NCBI RefSeq assembly: GCF_021018895.1
Contig: NC_079376.1
Location: 18,822,001-18,886,000, forward strand
Reading direction: 5' to 3'
DNA length: 64,000 nt
From: Seriola aureovittata
Taxonomy: Eukaryota; Chordata; Actinopteri; Carangiformes; Carangidae
Part shown: positions 1 to 12,921 of the stretch, in pieces
How positions within the stretch are numbered: position 1 is the first letter of the stretch
How the letters are laid out: every line of letters starts with the position of its first letter
The notes under the pieces: generated by a model
What the model was told of the DNA's origin: nothing
The model's input: the letters and a program-made list of their open reading frames with translations, nothing else
Databases searched by the model: none
Position numbers and translations under genes: made by a program

Positions 1-2109
1 ATAAAGCAGAACAGGAAAAAGGCTCAGAAAGTGAGAATCCAGCTCTAGCAACACCTCCAACCTGCAACACACATGATTATTCACGGGCCGAGCTGTGTGA
101 CGCAGGCTGTGATATTTGGGTCCAGCAGCAGCTGTTGTGTACCCGTCCGCTCCACAGAGAAACGTCACATGGTGCTCAACCTCTAGAGAGAAGGAAAGTT
201 ATCTGCAGACATTTACATATGACTTTAAACACTGCAAAATGTGTTTCACTGATTGGAGTTTCTGTTTGGCAGCGGTCCTTTAATTTGAACACCTACAGAA
301 CTAATACACTTAAACCCTGTTAGTGCCATAAACGTACTTCTCCGCATGCCCCCGCTCCATTAGGTGGAGAAATGCCCTTCAGAAATATGCAAATAATAAG
401 AGAAGTGCTGAAGCAATTAAGAAAGTGAAGTATGTCAGTTTGATCAGCTTGATCGGAGCAAAGATGAAGTGCTTCTTATTTAATGTGTCCAAGCTCAATA
501 AAGTAGTCATTAGCAAGTGATGGATAACAAGAACTGTTCTTAACCATCAGAAGTACATCTCCGTCTAATATGAGTCATAAACTACGTACAGTGCGGATAT
601 GACATCCATCAGGCAGGCGATCAATCTTTCCTTCATTTCAAGCCACCCAGGAGGACTAAGAGGCACATTGCTGAAATAGTGTGCCTGGCTGTCAGCCTGT
701 CAACGTCAGTGGTCAAATATACTGTAGTGCGCTCTGACTGCTGTGTGACTGATGAGGAACACAATCGCAAAGTGGAATTTGGCAGTGGAGTGAGGTTAGC
801 CCCGCGTCACCTCCCTTCAGCTGAAAGAGAGCGCCGCTGGCCAGTGACAGGGCCGCTGCTGCGGTTGATCATAAACAGAAATAATACATGCGTGGCATCA
901 GACTATTGTCTTGCCATCTCAGATACACCATGTGTGTATTTCTTTGTTGTCTTTAAAGCATAGGAGAGCACCAGAAACTTCAATAGGACAGCGGCGTCGT
1001 GTGGCTGAGTGACTCACTGATTTTAATGAGGGTGTCTGTCAAAACAAAGGGCTTTTCTTTTGATGTCTGGTGGTCCTGTCTTCTCGCAGCTATATCAAAG
1101 CTGCATTACTTTGTGGTGACTTGAGGCTTGATCTGAAGTGACTCATCTTTGCCTGAAATCCATCCACCAGGATGACTTCAAAATCAGAAGTTCAACTGAG
1201 ATCTTGAGTGAGAAACAAAAAGATTGCTCTTGATTCTGGCAAATAACAAAACAAGTGGCCTTTTCCTACCCTGCAAATCTGCTTTAACTAAGGGGAGCTT
1301 TGCTTGTGATTAGTCGCCTCCTAGCTCCCCAACCTGCCTGCCCATCACTCGGCCGCTCCGCCATCTGCTTCAGTCTTCCTAATGAAGCACATCCCTCTCT
1401 GAGGTCCTCGGAGTCGCCACCTCCACACAGACCTAATCATCCTCAGAAAGCTTCGGCCCCTGTGGCAGCATCGGGTTCGGGCCCGGCCACATCTCAGCCC
1501 AGATCGGTCATTTCACCAACACCCGGCGCCTAATGAACAAGAGGATGGAGGGCAGCGAGAGGAGCGAGAGGAGAGACAGGAGGGAAACATGGAAGAACCA
1601 CCAGCGTGGATCCTTTGTACTAATAAAGAGACTCTTTCTCTAATGAAAGGGGCTCTTTTGTTCAGTAGTGGGCACATTCAGAGGACAGGACTCGGCGGTC
1701 GTGGCAATCTGACCACTTTAACATTCAGCTCTGTGATAAATGGTCAAGCAGTGAATTATTTCTCCCGTTTGGGAGGTCTTTCTTCTCATATGCCAGCACT
1801 GTATTAAGCTCTCATTTTAACTGATTGGTTCCTTTGTGCTTCAAGGCTCAGGCGCCACACTTCGTAGTCTCTCATTCATTCTGCGTATGCAAAATGTATA
1901 TTCCTTTGCAGAGGCAGCTCTTTCTCTGCTGGGAAAGTCACATTCATTCAACATCAGAACAGATTGTGAACCCTGAAACACACAAGAGTTATGTGTGTGC
2001 AGTTTAGTTTTTATTCTATATAAAAGTGATTAAAAGTTTTCATTCAATAGATTGTAATTTCTGTAAATAATTTTGTAAGTAGATCTGATTATATATTGTT
2101 ATGTGTGTG

Positions 2110-2113
<4 letters not shown>

Positions 2114-2146
<33 letters not shown>
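2114..2146. repeat. (TA)n microsatellite
   Basis: Uninterrupted TA dinucleotides, about 16 units, following a short GTGTGT stretch. Confidence 0.95.
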
Positions 2147-2149
<3 letters not shown>

Positions 2150-2661
2150 GCATATAACATGTCAGGGTACACACAAATCACTGTCAATGATTGAAAGGCA
2201 CTCCCACGAGAGATTAATTATCACACACCTGGGCACACAAGATAAATGGAACATTATCTATTAAAGATCATGGTTGTAAGATCTGTTTAAAATACTTATA
2301 AAGTTATTAATAAAGGTAAGGTAAGTAATAAATGAGTGAATTAATAAATTGTGATGCTGAGCAAAAGTAGTGCACGGGATATCCTTCTGCACCTGAGACA
2401 TTTTGGATGTGTGAATATCTTCCGAGAAAAAAAATTCTACATAGAAACAAAATTAATACATTTAATGGAGGTGATGAGATGTATCTCCAATTAAACGAGG
2501 AGAAAAATCACAGAGAAGTGGCCTTGAAGAATATTACTTACAGCACAGTTTCAACATTATAATTGAGCTTATTAATCATTTATATAACCCCCATTCACCG
2601 CTCACCCTGCCCCACCTCATGCCAGATTGAGGCTCTAAATATAGTTCCTCCTCTCCCCTCT

Positions 2662-2670
2662 ACACACACT

Positions 2671-2708
<38 letters not shown>

Positions 2709-2722
2709 TACACACACACACT

Positions 2723-2755
<33 letters not shown>
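2662..2755. repeat. Compound (CA)n microsatellite with CTGTA interruptions
   Basis: CA dinucleotides broken three times by the same short CTGTA interruption. This suggests that the interruption was itself duplicated by slippage or unequal exchange. Confidence 0.95.
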
Positions 2756-2757
<2 letters not shown>

Positions 2758-4034
2758 AATGTTCTCGGACTTGCAAGACTTTCCCTGTAGCCATGTGTTG
2801 TCTCCCTGATTGAACTCCCAGTGGATAATCCACTTTTGTATGGACAGATGCCAGAGGGAAGCCAGTCAGTTTAGAGCAGGAAATCTACCTGTCTCCTCAC
2901 GTGTGTGTGTTTCTGATCATCTGTAGGCCGCAGAAGTCTACACCAGGTTATTTTTTAAAAACAAACTTGATTTATATGGTTATTCTCGTAAAGTAAGCCC
3001 CAGCGACGATGGTGGTGCATTTCCATTTAGAGGAGTTTTATTGAGGCTGGAGAAATGATAAAGCGAATGATTTATGAGCAGGAGCGACGTGCCAGGGTAA
3101 ATCTAATCCAGCAGCAGCAGAGGGGAGAACCCACCAATTTTATTCTGAAGGAGGTAAGAGGGCAGTTTCACAAATTGCAGATAGTGCAAGGAGATGAGAA
3201 GAGTGTGTGATATAAAGAGATACAGGTTCTGCGTGCTGAATATTAACACTTTAAACACTGTGATCCATCGCAAATCAAAATCTACCGAAGTGGCGTCATC
3301 TCCACTTTTGCTGAATATCTGATTTGAATTTTACTGGTGTGCAAAATCCGTACGAAAAACAAATCCTTGGAGTCCTGGAATGACATGCAAATAGTTTAAA
3401 ATAAAGTGTATCCCCAGAAACTGCTTTCTCTGAAGTTGCCTCTCAGTGAAGCATCTGCCAGTGTCTTCTGGCTACTCTGCTCTCATCAGCAGGCAGACTG
3501 GTGCAGGACTTTCTCCATCTGGTAGCCCCAAGCAGCACACACTGTGCCGCACACAGCACAACACAGAGCTCATACAAAACACGGCTACAGTGCAGAAACA
3601 TGCAGGTTTACATGCACACAGTGTATGTGGGGCTGCTGCAGAACATGTAACGCCTTACTAATCAGTTTATCTACACATACGGCTCGCAGCCTGGGATCCG
3701 TGTGAGCAGCTGCTGAAACATTCCTTCATTCTTTCAGTCTAAACCGCAGAATTAAATGTGCTGGGTTGTTAAATCTGTGTTATCTTTATAGGTATTGTGC
3801 TATGCAACAGTAAATACTATAAAAAAGATCTCAAGCAGCAAACTGACAGAACCACAAAGCACCATCATAAACAATAGGCCCAATAATATTTCAGTCCAGA
3901 TGTTCCCGCTGTCAGAGGAGCTCCATGGTTTCGCTGCACACACTTTCAGCGGTACACATTCCTGAAAGTGTCCCAGTTTGAATCGTTCCTCAACTGGCAT
4001 TTAAACAAAACGGGCCCATAGGTCGTCTGTGCAG

Positions 4035-4440
4035 CTGGTTACTATGACCCATAGCTACGTTTTGTTGCTAGGCGACATCTCGCGGCCATAGCAATTATGA
4101 CAGGAGCGAAGGGAAAGGTTCGGTGAAGCAGTATAAAGAGCGACAAAGTCCACGTTAGAAGGAGGTTGAGGTGGATGGACAGGTCAAGAAAACACAGGAA
4201 TATGACACAGGAGAGTGATGTTCGATTCCAATATGAAACTAGCAGTTTAGATTGTAACCATGACAACGAAGATCGTATTAATGTTGAGGAAGTACTCATT
4301 TTAACCCAAATGATCTTTTCCTAAACCTAACCAAGCCATGACCGTTATTATAGTAACCGTGGTGATGACGGTGGGTACGCCGATGTCAGTGCAGCCCGAA
4401 TCTACAGTATATTAATGTAACCATGACAACCGAGGTCCGA
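4035..4440 (+). repeat. Dispersed repeat X, copy 1
   Basis: This stretch matches, in opposite orientation, the segment at about 7,690-8,050. Shared landmarks are a GATGTCGCC-type or GGCGACATC-type block, a CAATTATGACAGGAGC block, a CCTAACCAAG-type block and a run reading TTAACCCAAATGATC. Such sequences (AAACCTAACCAAG and relatives) recur in many percomorph genomes. The short minus-strand frame at 4,042-4,299 lies wholly inside the repeat and is not treated as a gene. Family assignment would need a repeat library. Confidence 0.7.
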
Positions 4441-4464
4441 TACACCTGCCACTATTTAGAGGAG

Positions 4465-4795
4465 ATTTAGATGGATTCAGATTCAATTTTGTACACATGT
4501 TCATGGTGCTCAGAGGGTGAATCCTACTGGCTTTGGTGATGCCCTGACTTTACATCTGGTGTCACCATGAGCTTCATATTTTTGGTTTTTCGGTGAAATA
4601 TCTTGAAAACTATTAGATGGATGGAAATGGAATTCGGTACAAGCATTCATGTTCCCCTCAGGGTGAACTGTAATGACTTTGGCGATCCACAGAATTTTCA
4701 TCTAGCGACATCATCATGTCGAAATCTGCACAATACTTTAGTTTATGAGCAGATACCTGTGAAACTAATGACATTCCTTTCTTTCACCTATTTTT
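4465..4795 (+). repeat. Dispersed repeat Y, copy 1
   Basis: Carries the diagnostic phrases of a very common teleost repeat: GGTGAATCCTACTGG, a CTTTGGTGAT block occurring twice in variant form, TTCATGTTCCCCTCAGGGTG, and TTTAGTTTATGAGCAGATACC. Related copies lie at about 59,020-59,490 on the same strand and about 63,455-63,905 on the opposite strand. It directly follows repeat X. It has no coding capacity. Confidence 0.8.
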
Positions 4796-4996
4796 GAAAA
4801 AGCAGGAATGTGTATGAAATCTATAAATTGGAAAGTGATGTGTCAGTGCAACAAAAAGCAGCTTTTGGTGAGCCGGTGGTGCCTGTCAAAAATCATTAAA
4901 TCTGCCTCAGAGTCCCACTTGGCAGGAAGACAGCAACTTCTGTAAAACAACCACAATCTTATTTCTGAATGCATGCTGCTTCACTTTGCTCAAAAA

Positions 4997-5037
4997 GAGC
5001 TGATGTTTTGACATCGTCTCTGTCAAAACATCAGCTC
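4997..5037. repeat. Perfect 17-bp inverted repeat with 7-nt loop
   Basis: The left arm at 4,997-5,013 (GAGCTGATGTTTTGACA) is the exact reverse complement of the right arm at 5,021-5,037; the loop is 7 nt. The pairing stops abruptly on both sides in A-rich sequence. It is too short for a microRNA precursor. It may be a fold-back remnant of a DNA transposon or a chance or templated inversion. Confidence 0.9.
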
Positions 5038-5245
5038 AAATGCAGAGTGAGCACCATCCATTTTCTGTGGTTGCTGTTTTTTAACTGAGAGAACAGCCAC
5101 TATAGGCCTGTGATTATAATGTGGTGTACAGTGTGACATTAGAGAACCTTTAGCACAGGCATTTTTTAGTGTGATTGCTCCCATTGAGAGGCGAGCCACT
5201 AACCCTTGCACAGTTAATGACATACTCCACAGGACAAAGATGCAA

Positions 5246-5249
<4 letters not shown>

Positions 5250-5278
<29 letters not shown>
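5250..5278. repeat. Poly-T tract (29 nt)
   Basis: An uninterrupted T run. Read on the minus strand it is a poly-A tract, as might end a minus-strand retroposon, but no recognisable retroposon body is evident at larger coordinates. Confidence 0.9.
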
Positions 5279-5280
<2 letters not shown>

Positions 5281-6080
5281 TTTGAGCTTGGGGAATATGA
5301 TGCAGGCATGCTGAACAGACTGAGCCCCAGCGCCTAGCTTGTTCACAGCAGAGCCACGCTTCTGCAGTCTGAATGCCACATTCAGAAACCCTGACAGGTT
5401 TTGCAGTTTTCTGCCTGACGTTACACTATAAATCACTCATGATGAGGACAAATTAGTGTTTGTAAAACTCAAACCAAACAAATCATTTTGGGCTGTCCGT
5501 CACTCCTGTCCTTCTCCTGCCAAACATCCATCATGCGTATCTTAACGGTGTATTTGCACATTAACATTTCTGTGATACCAGATGGGAGATTTGACAGTAT
5601 GACACATCTGTAAGATGTGGTGTTTTCAGGATGATTGATTCAATGATCCATGTGTTTAACAGATTTTTCCACCAAACACAACCTTCAGTAGAAGGAATCT
5701 AATCTTCTAATGTGCCTGATAAAGATCATTGAAGGACTTTTATCAGCTCGATTCCCCTGAAGCTACAGACTGTGCTGTTTGTTTGTTTTTTTTTGTTATT
5801 TTTTAAAGCATTTAGTACAAATATATTTATATAACAGACATGACACTGTTTCACCGAAAAACAACACCAGGGAGACAGAGAACACAGGGCAGAACATGTG
5901 ACGGCGTGGACAATTCCCTGCGCGATTCATGTGGCGCAGTAGCAGGATTAGCGCTGTTGCATTCACTGGAGGGATTACATGGAGGGGGGCGGCACAGACT
6001 ATATCTGTCTGTGATGCCAGTGAGACTTTCTCACACACTTAAAATGATTTATGGGATAGAAAAGGCTGGAATTACAACAA

Positions 6081-6096
6081 AGACAGAGAGAGGGAG

Positions 6097-6150
<54 letters not shown>

Positions 6151-6152
6151 GA
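6081..6152. repeat. Imperfect (GA)n microsatellite
   Basis: AG dinucleotides with a few GGG, AAAG and ACAG interruptions. Purine-only on the plus strand. Confidence 0.9.
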
Positions 6153-6559
6153 GTCTGAGGAGGGGACACGAGGGAGAGAGGCTTGGGAATGAGAAGGAAG
6201 TTGGAAATTAGGTTGGCTTGAGTGACAGGTGGGTGAAGTGTGTGTAGAGGAAGATCAACTCCATGTGGGACAATATGGAGGAATGTGTGCAGTTCAGTCA
6301 GTTGTGAGGAGAATTTTTTTTTTTTCATTTTCATGAAGATTCACTCACATGTATGTTCATGGTCTCTGACGACCATTAAGTGACGTTTATAGGAAGAGGA
6401 ATGTCTGCACCGGGAAATGATGCTCAGTACTTCCAGTGAATCTGGTCCCAGTGTAACAAGTTAGTGAGTGACTGAACTCCATCAAACCATTTTATGCTCA
6501 TATTTCCTTTGCATCAGCAAAGCTTTTTCTGGGTGTAAAAGAGGGAGCCAAGCCTGACA

Positions 6560-6720
<161 letters not shown>

Positions 6721-7379
6721 ACAGACCCAGCATTGTCTCCTGAGCCATCATTTGCCAAACCACAAGACAACAACAAATCTGCAGTTGGCTTTTTACCAGC
6801 AAGATGCACCAACTCCTCACTACTTGCTGGAAGTCTGACTGTTGTGTTGCCTCGACAGAACAGGTTGAACTTTGAAGTATACAGACGGGTGACAAATTAA
6901 AGGAAAGAACTGTCTTAGGAAAGTGTTAGGCCACCTACCTGTAAATATATGTGAGTTTGTAACATTGTTTATGGGTGTTATTCTTCTGTTTCAGTTGCTG
7001 GGAGTTATTTTTAACATTTAAAGTGAAGTCGGAGGGAGAAGGAGCAAACTTTTGTTAATGTTGGTGTGTAAGCTGTACGTACCAGCACAGACCAAAGAGA
7101 ACTGGAAAAAGTCCCAGTAGAAAAGATTTGTCTGCTGACTTTCTTTTGAAAGGTTGTTCAGTTAATCACTGAGCTTTGCAGACCTATTCTGCACCTCAGC
7201 TTCTTTTCCGCAGTTTTGACTGGCTGCTGAGCTGCTGTGTTCGCTGTACGACAAGTAAACATTTAAAAGATCAAGACAAAGAAGAGGGCAGTAGACGCAC
7301 TTTGGTTCAAGGTACCGCCATCCTTCCTGCAGGGAAGCTACTGTGAAACCTAAGGTTTCCAAGCTACCAATTACTTCAC

Positions 7380-7560
7380 ACTGGAAGAAGTTGAACTACA
7401 GCAAAGCTACTCCAGGGAGAATCTAGTTTAGTTAACTAAAGCTACTTAGAAAAAGTAGTTTAAATTAACAAAATGACGAAATTGACAATGTACAATATGA
7501 AATTATAAAAAATGTAACACAAAAAAGTCACATGCCAGTCTATTACAAAAAGGGCCAACA
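7380..7560 (+). repeat. Dispersed repeat Z, left part
   Basis: Rich in GAACTAC, AGCTACT and TAGTTTA words typical of a widespread teleost repeat. The same vocabulary returns at 8,370-8,515, ending in a CCCAAACACTG block. The two parts appear to be one element split by about 0.8 kb that includes repeat X copy 2. Confidence 0.5.
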
Positions 7561-7689
7561 AGTCCTCCGACCTTAACAACCATATAGGTAATTTTTTCAA
7601 CCCTCTGATATGACCCTTAGGAGTGTCTCTTCAAATAGCGTCCCTACAGCGGCATGTGTAACAGACCTCCTCATGTCGGCTGTACCGAG

Positions 7690-8050
7690 AGCGGCGTACC
7701 GAATGTGTCCGTGGTTACTATTATAATGGTCATGGCTTTGTTTAGGCAGTAAAACTACTTGGTTAGCGTTAGGAAAAGATCATGATTTGGGTTAAAATAA
7801 GTACTTCCTCAACATCCGACCTTGTTTGTTGTCTTGGTTACAATAATAACAACGAATGGTCAGGAATAATAGAAACAATATAAACTACTGGTTTCACATG
7901 GGAACCGAACATCGATCTCCTTTGTCATGTTCCTGTGTTTTGTTTGCCTCTCTTTATAATACGTCACAGCACTTTTCCCTTTGCTCCTGTCATAATTACT
8001 ACGGCCACTAGATGTCGCCTTACAAAAATACGTAACTATAGATCAAGAGA
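7690..8050 (-). repeat. Dispersed repeat X, copy 2 (inverted)
   Basis: Reverse-oriented relative of the 4,035-4,440 segment. Shared blocks in complementary orientation include TTAGGAAAAGATCAT, GGGTTAAAATAAGTACTTCC, TTGCTCCTGTCATAATTA and GATGTCGCC. The copies are diverged by substitutions and small indels. The frame at 7,935-8,129 is repeat-derived. Confidence 0.7.
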
Positions 8051-8369
8051 GAGAGATCAACGACCTGTGGGCTCGATTTTCACAGGAGGACAGTCTCAAA
8101 AGTGTCTATTTGTTAAACCAAAAAGATAAAATACCCTACTACACATGGGAAAGTGCTGGAATGTCAGCTTCGGTTTTGTAAACAATAACTGCTTCAGTAT
8201 GACTATGGTGACTTTGTGTCAGGAGGTTTATCCATGATGACGTCGCTGTGTGAGCACTGAGCAACACCCGCCCTTGGCTTTTGCGCATGCAAAGATCAAG
8301 AGTGTGGAGGTGACTGCCTGATGAATGCATTGCCTGGGCTGCCTTCACAGTGCTCGGGGCTGGTTAAAG

Positions 8370-8515
8370 GGGGTTCAATTACAGTAGTTAACTACACAAA
8401 AATGGCAAAAAGTAATTGAATCACTATGCACATATGAATGCAGTTGAACTACCAGCAAGCTACTGCAAAATGTTGTTAAACTACATGTATTTCACTGCTC
8501 CCAAACACTGTCTTT
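8370..8515 (+). repeat. Dispersed repeat Z, right part
   Basis: Continues the vocabulary seen at 7,380-7,560 (GTTGAACTAC, AGCAAGCTACTGC, AAACTACATG) and ends in CCCAAACACTG, a characteristic terminus of related teleost repeats. Read with the left part, it suggests a nested insertion. Confidence 0.45.
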
Positions 8516-8519
8516 CTAC

Positions 8520-11500
8520 TTCAAGCGGTGACAGCCAAGACACAGCGGAGCACTTTTTAGATGCAATTTCAAAGTGATCAAAGATGAGACTTTAACATAC
8601 AGAAGGATTCACAGTGTAATTCTGTTTGGGAGTGAACAGTCTTTCTGAGGTACTAGGTATTTTCCATTATTTTTACTCTTAGACACACATGGACACTCAG
8701 GTTGGTAGGTAAGAATCAAAGATAATAAAACACAAACTGATACTAAAACCATGCTCTAAATACAAATATGTCCCCGTATTTGAATTGTTGTGAGTGTTTT
8801 GTGTTGGAAATGCCACCGTACGAGCCCACCTGCCACCCCAGCTGAGGAGTGGCAGGTGTCAGGGAGGCATTTGTCACTGATGGACGAGCCTCCTCCTCCT
8901 CACATCAAAAGGCCACTGGGCCAGATGGAGACCTGATGGGTGGTTCCTTATTAATGGGCTCCACACACCGGGAGGATGAATCGATGGAGAGCAAAAATGA
9001 TTTCACCTGTGAGTTTTGAACGGCTTTGGCTCAAAATCAAATGGCACCCGGTGAGTTAGCTATTATGTACATAATCTGAGTAAATATCAGCTGTTGTGAG
9101 TGAGTAAGTGAGTGACGTGTGAATTGTAGCTTTGCACTTCCTGCAGGCCTACACCTAACCCACTCACGCTCCCCAGCTGCAATGCCCGCGGCATTTAGTT
9201 GGCAAAGCCTGATGACATATTAGCAATTAGAGAAGAGCAGGTTTAATGATTTCATCAGGCCCGCGGCTCTGCCCAGCTTTATTTAATTGCAGTCCGGAGG
9301 AAGGTTGTTGTGTGGTGACACAATACCGATAGGCCACTGCCTGAAGGAAAATGCTGCCGGTGATGGAAGTCAAACAGAGGTCCTGGCGTGTTTCAAAGGA
9401 AATTCCATCGCATTTGTTCACGGCGACAATTGATGAATAAACAGAAGTAGTGGCTCTTTATAAATTAGATTACATTGAGTCCAAATTAGATTTTTGTTTT
9501 CCAGAGTAAAGTGTCGTGATGATGTAGCACATCAGATTTTCTTGAATTATTCGAAGATAATGACCTTCTCTACAGTCAGTTACTTTTTCTTATCAGCACT
9601 GGAAGGTGATTTGTTGATGTACCCTGCTTTGTTGTAACAGAAACAAAAGAAAAGGGACAGTCTCATTATACAATAGTAACAAATAACATAACTGCTACAC
9701 ATTAAAAGGTAAGTGTTAATATGCTTAAGAAGAATCCTGTTAAGACTCTAAGCTGCTCTCTGCTTGTCATCTCGGGATTTTTAACTTCAACAGGATTTAA
9801 ACGGCAGTAGCTGTGATCACTGGTGTTATATTAAGAATTAATGAACCAGTGGACAAATTTGATGAAATGAACTATTCCTGCTGTTGATAAATAATGTGTC
9901 GGTGTGTATCTATGTATTCTCCATATTACAACCCATGTTATTTCAGTAAAATATGGCCCTGTCTAAGAGAGGCATCTGTTTGTATGCACACTTCAGTGTG
10001 ACTGTTGTTGTTGTTGTAGGTTTTGTTTTATGATTTGTACAAAGGGAAAATCAAGTGAACTCTTTAGATAATGCAGCATAATAGAAACAGATTTACACAC
10101 CCATGCCAGGTGATACTGCGAAAGGCACACAAAAGAAAGCCTTGCATTTATGTTTGGTATTTATTTTGTAACATCTTTTAGCTTGGTAGGATTTTACTAT
10201 GCTACTGTACAGTATGTATCTGGGTTCAAACGTCCATGTGAGGCTTTGCCATTCACACTCTCATAAAGAGTCAGTCTAATCACATCTGACATGGTCATTC
10301 TAAACAGGTCAGGCTTCTCTCTATGTACCTCTGTGGCAATGCTGCCGAGTTAAATTTGGTATTGACACCAAAGGAGACGAGGTTTCTTCTCTTCTCACAT
10401 AAGGATGGATTTCTAAAATTATTTTTCAGCTGAATGGCTGCTTATCCACACAACATGATTTTCTGAGAGAGGGATGGTAGGGATTATTAGCAAGACCCTA
10501 TTATCCCACTCACAGATTTATGCTCAGGGACAATGCTGGGCTGAACTCACTGTAAACCTTCTAGAAATTGGGAACACGTCAAAACAAAAGTCAAAGGTGC
10601 ATACGGGATAAAAAAACAAAATAATTCTGTCTAATCACTATAATCTACACAGAAAATGAATTTTAAACCATTTCAAATGGATTTTTACCATTTCCTGACA
10701 TATGGCTGACATATTGGTAACCAAGTCTTTCAAGTCATCACTTTTACCCATCACCACTCCAGAGTTTTTATGCCCCTAAAACGGAGTCTTTTGGAAACGT
10801 TGCTGTTTTAGTTTGAAAACTCTGGTGTTGCATTTTAGTCTGGACTGGCAGACATGGAGCCTTTGGACACGATGGCGCAGACGCCCACATCTGCTTCTCG
10901 ATTGGGTCTTATCACTCATGATGTATTCTTCCCTGATTCTTCACGCTCATATCACATAATACTTTTCTGGAGGAAGACAAACGGCATCAGCCTCGACTAC
11001 CAGTAGTGAATGGAACATGGATAACAAATTACATGCATTGCTGACCTTGTTGTCTTTGCTGGCAGCTGTTGAGCAGTTAAATTCTGCATTTCATACACTA
11101 CAACAGCTCACAAGCACTGCTGTTCTACGTTTGCAGTATTTTCTGCATCTAAGCAACCAGCTGCAGAGTACACAATCTGCTTCCTGTTTACACCGGCAGT
11201 GAATGGTCATGTGATATGCGTTTTCAGGTGTTTTAGTTTGGATGGAGAGTATTAAAGCTAAAACACTTGTTTGGACGAAGATTGTTTTCATTTTAAAACG
11301 AAAATGTAAATTGTTTGGACGTAGCCATATATGTTCACAAGTTAATTTCTAACTTTGTCTGTCTGCCATTACGTGAAGATCAAGTAGCTGAAAACAACTG
11401 CCTGCTGTGTCTAGAAATGATAGGGAAGGTGAGGGTGAACCTGAACGTTAAAGGCTGTAAAATGAAAACAATGAGCTGAAAGAACACGAGCTGAGACTCA

Positions 11501-12855
11501 TGGTAGAGCTGAAGGGAACTGCAGAGTCTGGTGATAATCCTCTGTGTGTTTGTCACTACGAGCGACCTCTTACACTTACAGCCATTTGATCTATTGCTAA
11601 TATTAAAAAAAATATATTGATTATAGCAGCTTTAACATTGCACCAGTTCCAGCCACATACAGCTGTGGCGTACACCAATCATTACATTCACTACAACAAC
11701 ATTCAGTCAAACATCCAGATATAAAGAAATCAAAGTGAATCAACTTGAGCAATAAAACCCACCTGATATCATCTTTCAAATAAAACCCTGCTCTTGTTTA
11801 TATATTGAAATTGGCACATACACAGAATTGAACTTCCAAAGCAGCTGATATAACAGATTTTATGTCTGTTGGCATGAAAAGCAACAATGAAATGGGAAAT
11901 TTCCAGATACATACTGTATGTGTATGTGCACATGGAGGCACTTGCTCTTTTTCTGATCATCAATTAACTGCTGTCCATTGACGAGGGGTAAACCATGGCT
12001 TTGGTGGGGAACTGTCCAACATTGACACACAGTAGTTCCTGTGAATACTGCGCTGGTTAATCCTGAGGTGAGAAATATGTGACACATGGGCATAGTGTAG
12101 CGTTTTCACTGAACCTAATGTTTGACTTTAAAAGTGGAGGAGAAACCTCTGCAGGTTCACCTGCACCAGCCGAGTGCTGGTAGAAAAGCCAAATGTGTGT
12201 CCCTGATCTGATCAAGTTGGCCTCAGTCCCAGACCTTCTGTCGGCTAATGTTGTCGTTCTTTCATCATTGGCTGTAAGTCAGCACCCATTACCTCTCAGC
12301 ACCACCCCTTCATTTTCCCCATCCACCCTCTTACCCCACCTCTAATCACTGCCAACATCAGCACAGGAATGCTAATGGCACCCTGTGATTGGAGGACTGC
12401 AAGATGACCACTCCCCAAAATAATAACCAACTCCCAGTGTTCTCTGGGAGCCACGGCAGAGCGCTGCCACCGGCATTATTCTCAATATACACTTATTACA
12501 CCAGCAGTAATAAAGGTGCTTTAGCTGGAATACTGTGGTAACAGGGAGGAGGGGGCTTTTGTGTTGATAGTGAGTTATAGTGATTAGGCCTCAGGACAAA
12601 ACTATCAGCCCTCTAACACAGAGCAGTAGATTGGAGCTGTGGATCATCTCTGTGGCCATTTATCCAGATGAATATGACTGTCCTGGTGTTTCTGCCCGCA
12701 ATGTGGGAGTGTTGCAGCCTCAGACAAAGATGCCTTGCTGCTGAAATTGAAAGCCATTGATCTGCACGAAGGAAGTGCAAGTAAAAAAGTGAAAAAGAGA
12801 AAAAGAGAGATTATTGATCAGGAATGTTTAGGGCTTTTCCTTGAAGGTGCTACAG

Positions 12856-12921
<66 letters not shown>

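Larger units (their letters stand above)
1..4030. other. Intergenic, no gene recognised
   Basis: No open frame here resembles a known protein; frames are short and broken on both strands. The stretch holds a (TA)n tract at 2,114-2,146 and a compound (CA)n tract at 2,662-2,755. The part around 1,260-1,560 is less AT-rich than its surroundings and could be a conserved non-coding element, but I have no alignment to support that. Confidence 0.6.

Noticed and set aside
3800..4000. Minus frame ending in a hydrophobic, membrane-like segment
   Set aside because: Single short frame with no homologue recognised and no promoter or splice context; chance hydrophobicity from T-rich sequence.
4042..4299. 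Minus frame of 85 codons with hydrophobic stretches
   Set aside because: Lies entirely in dispersed repeat X, whose inverted copy recurs at 7,690-8,050.
5999..6334. Minus frame with a Leu-Ser run and plus frame with an Arg-Glu run
   Set aside because: Translation of the (GA)n tract at 6,081-6,152; flanks show no homology.
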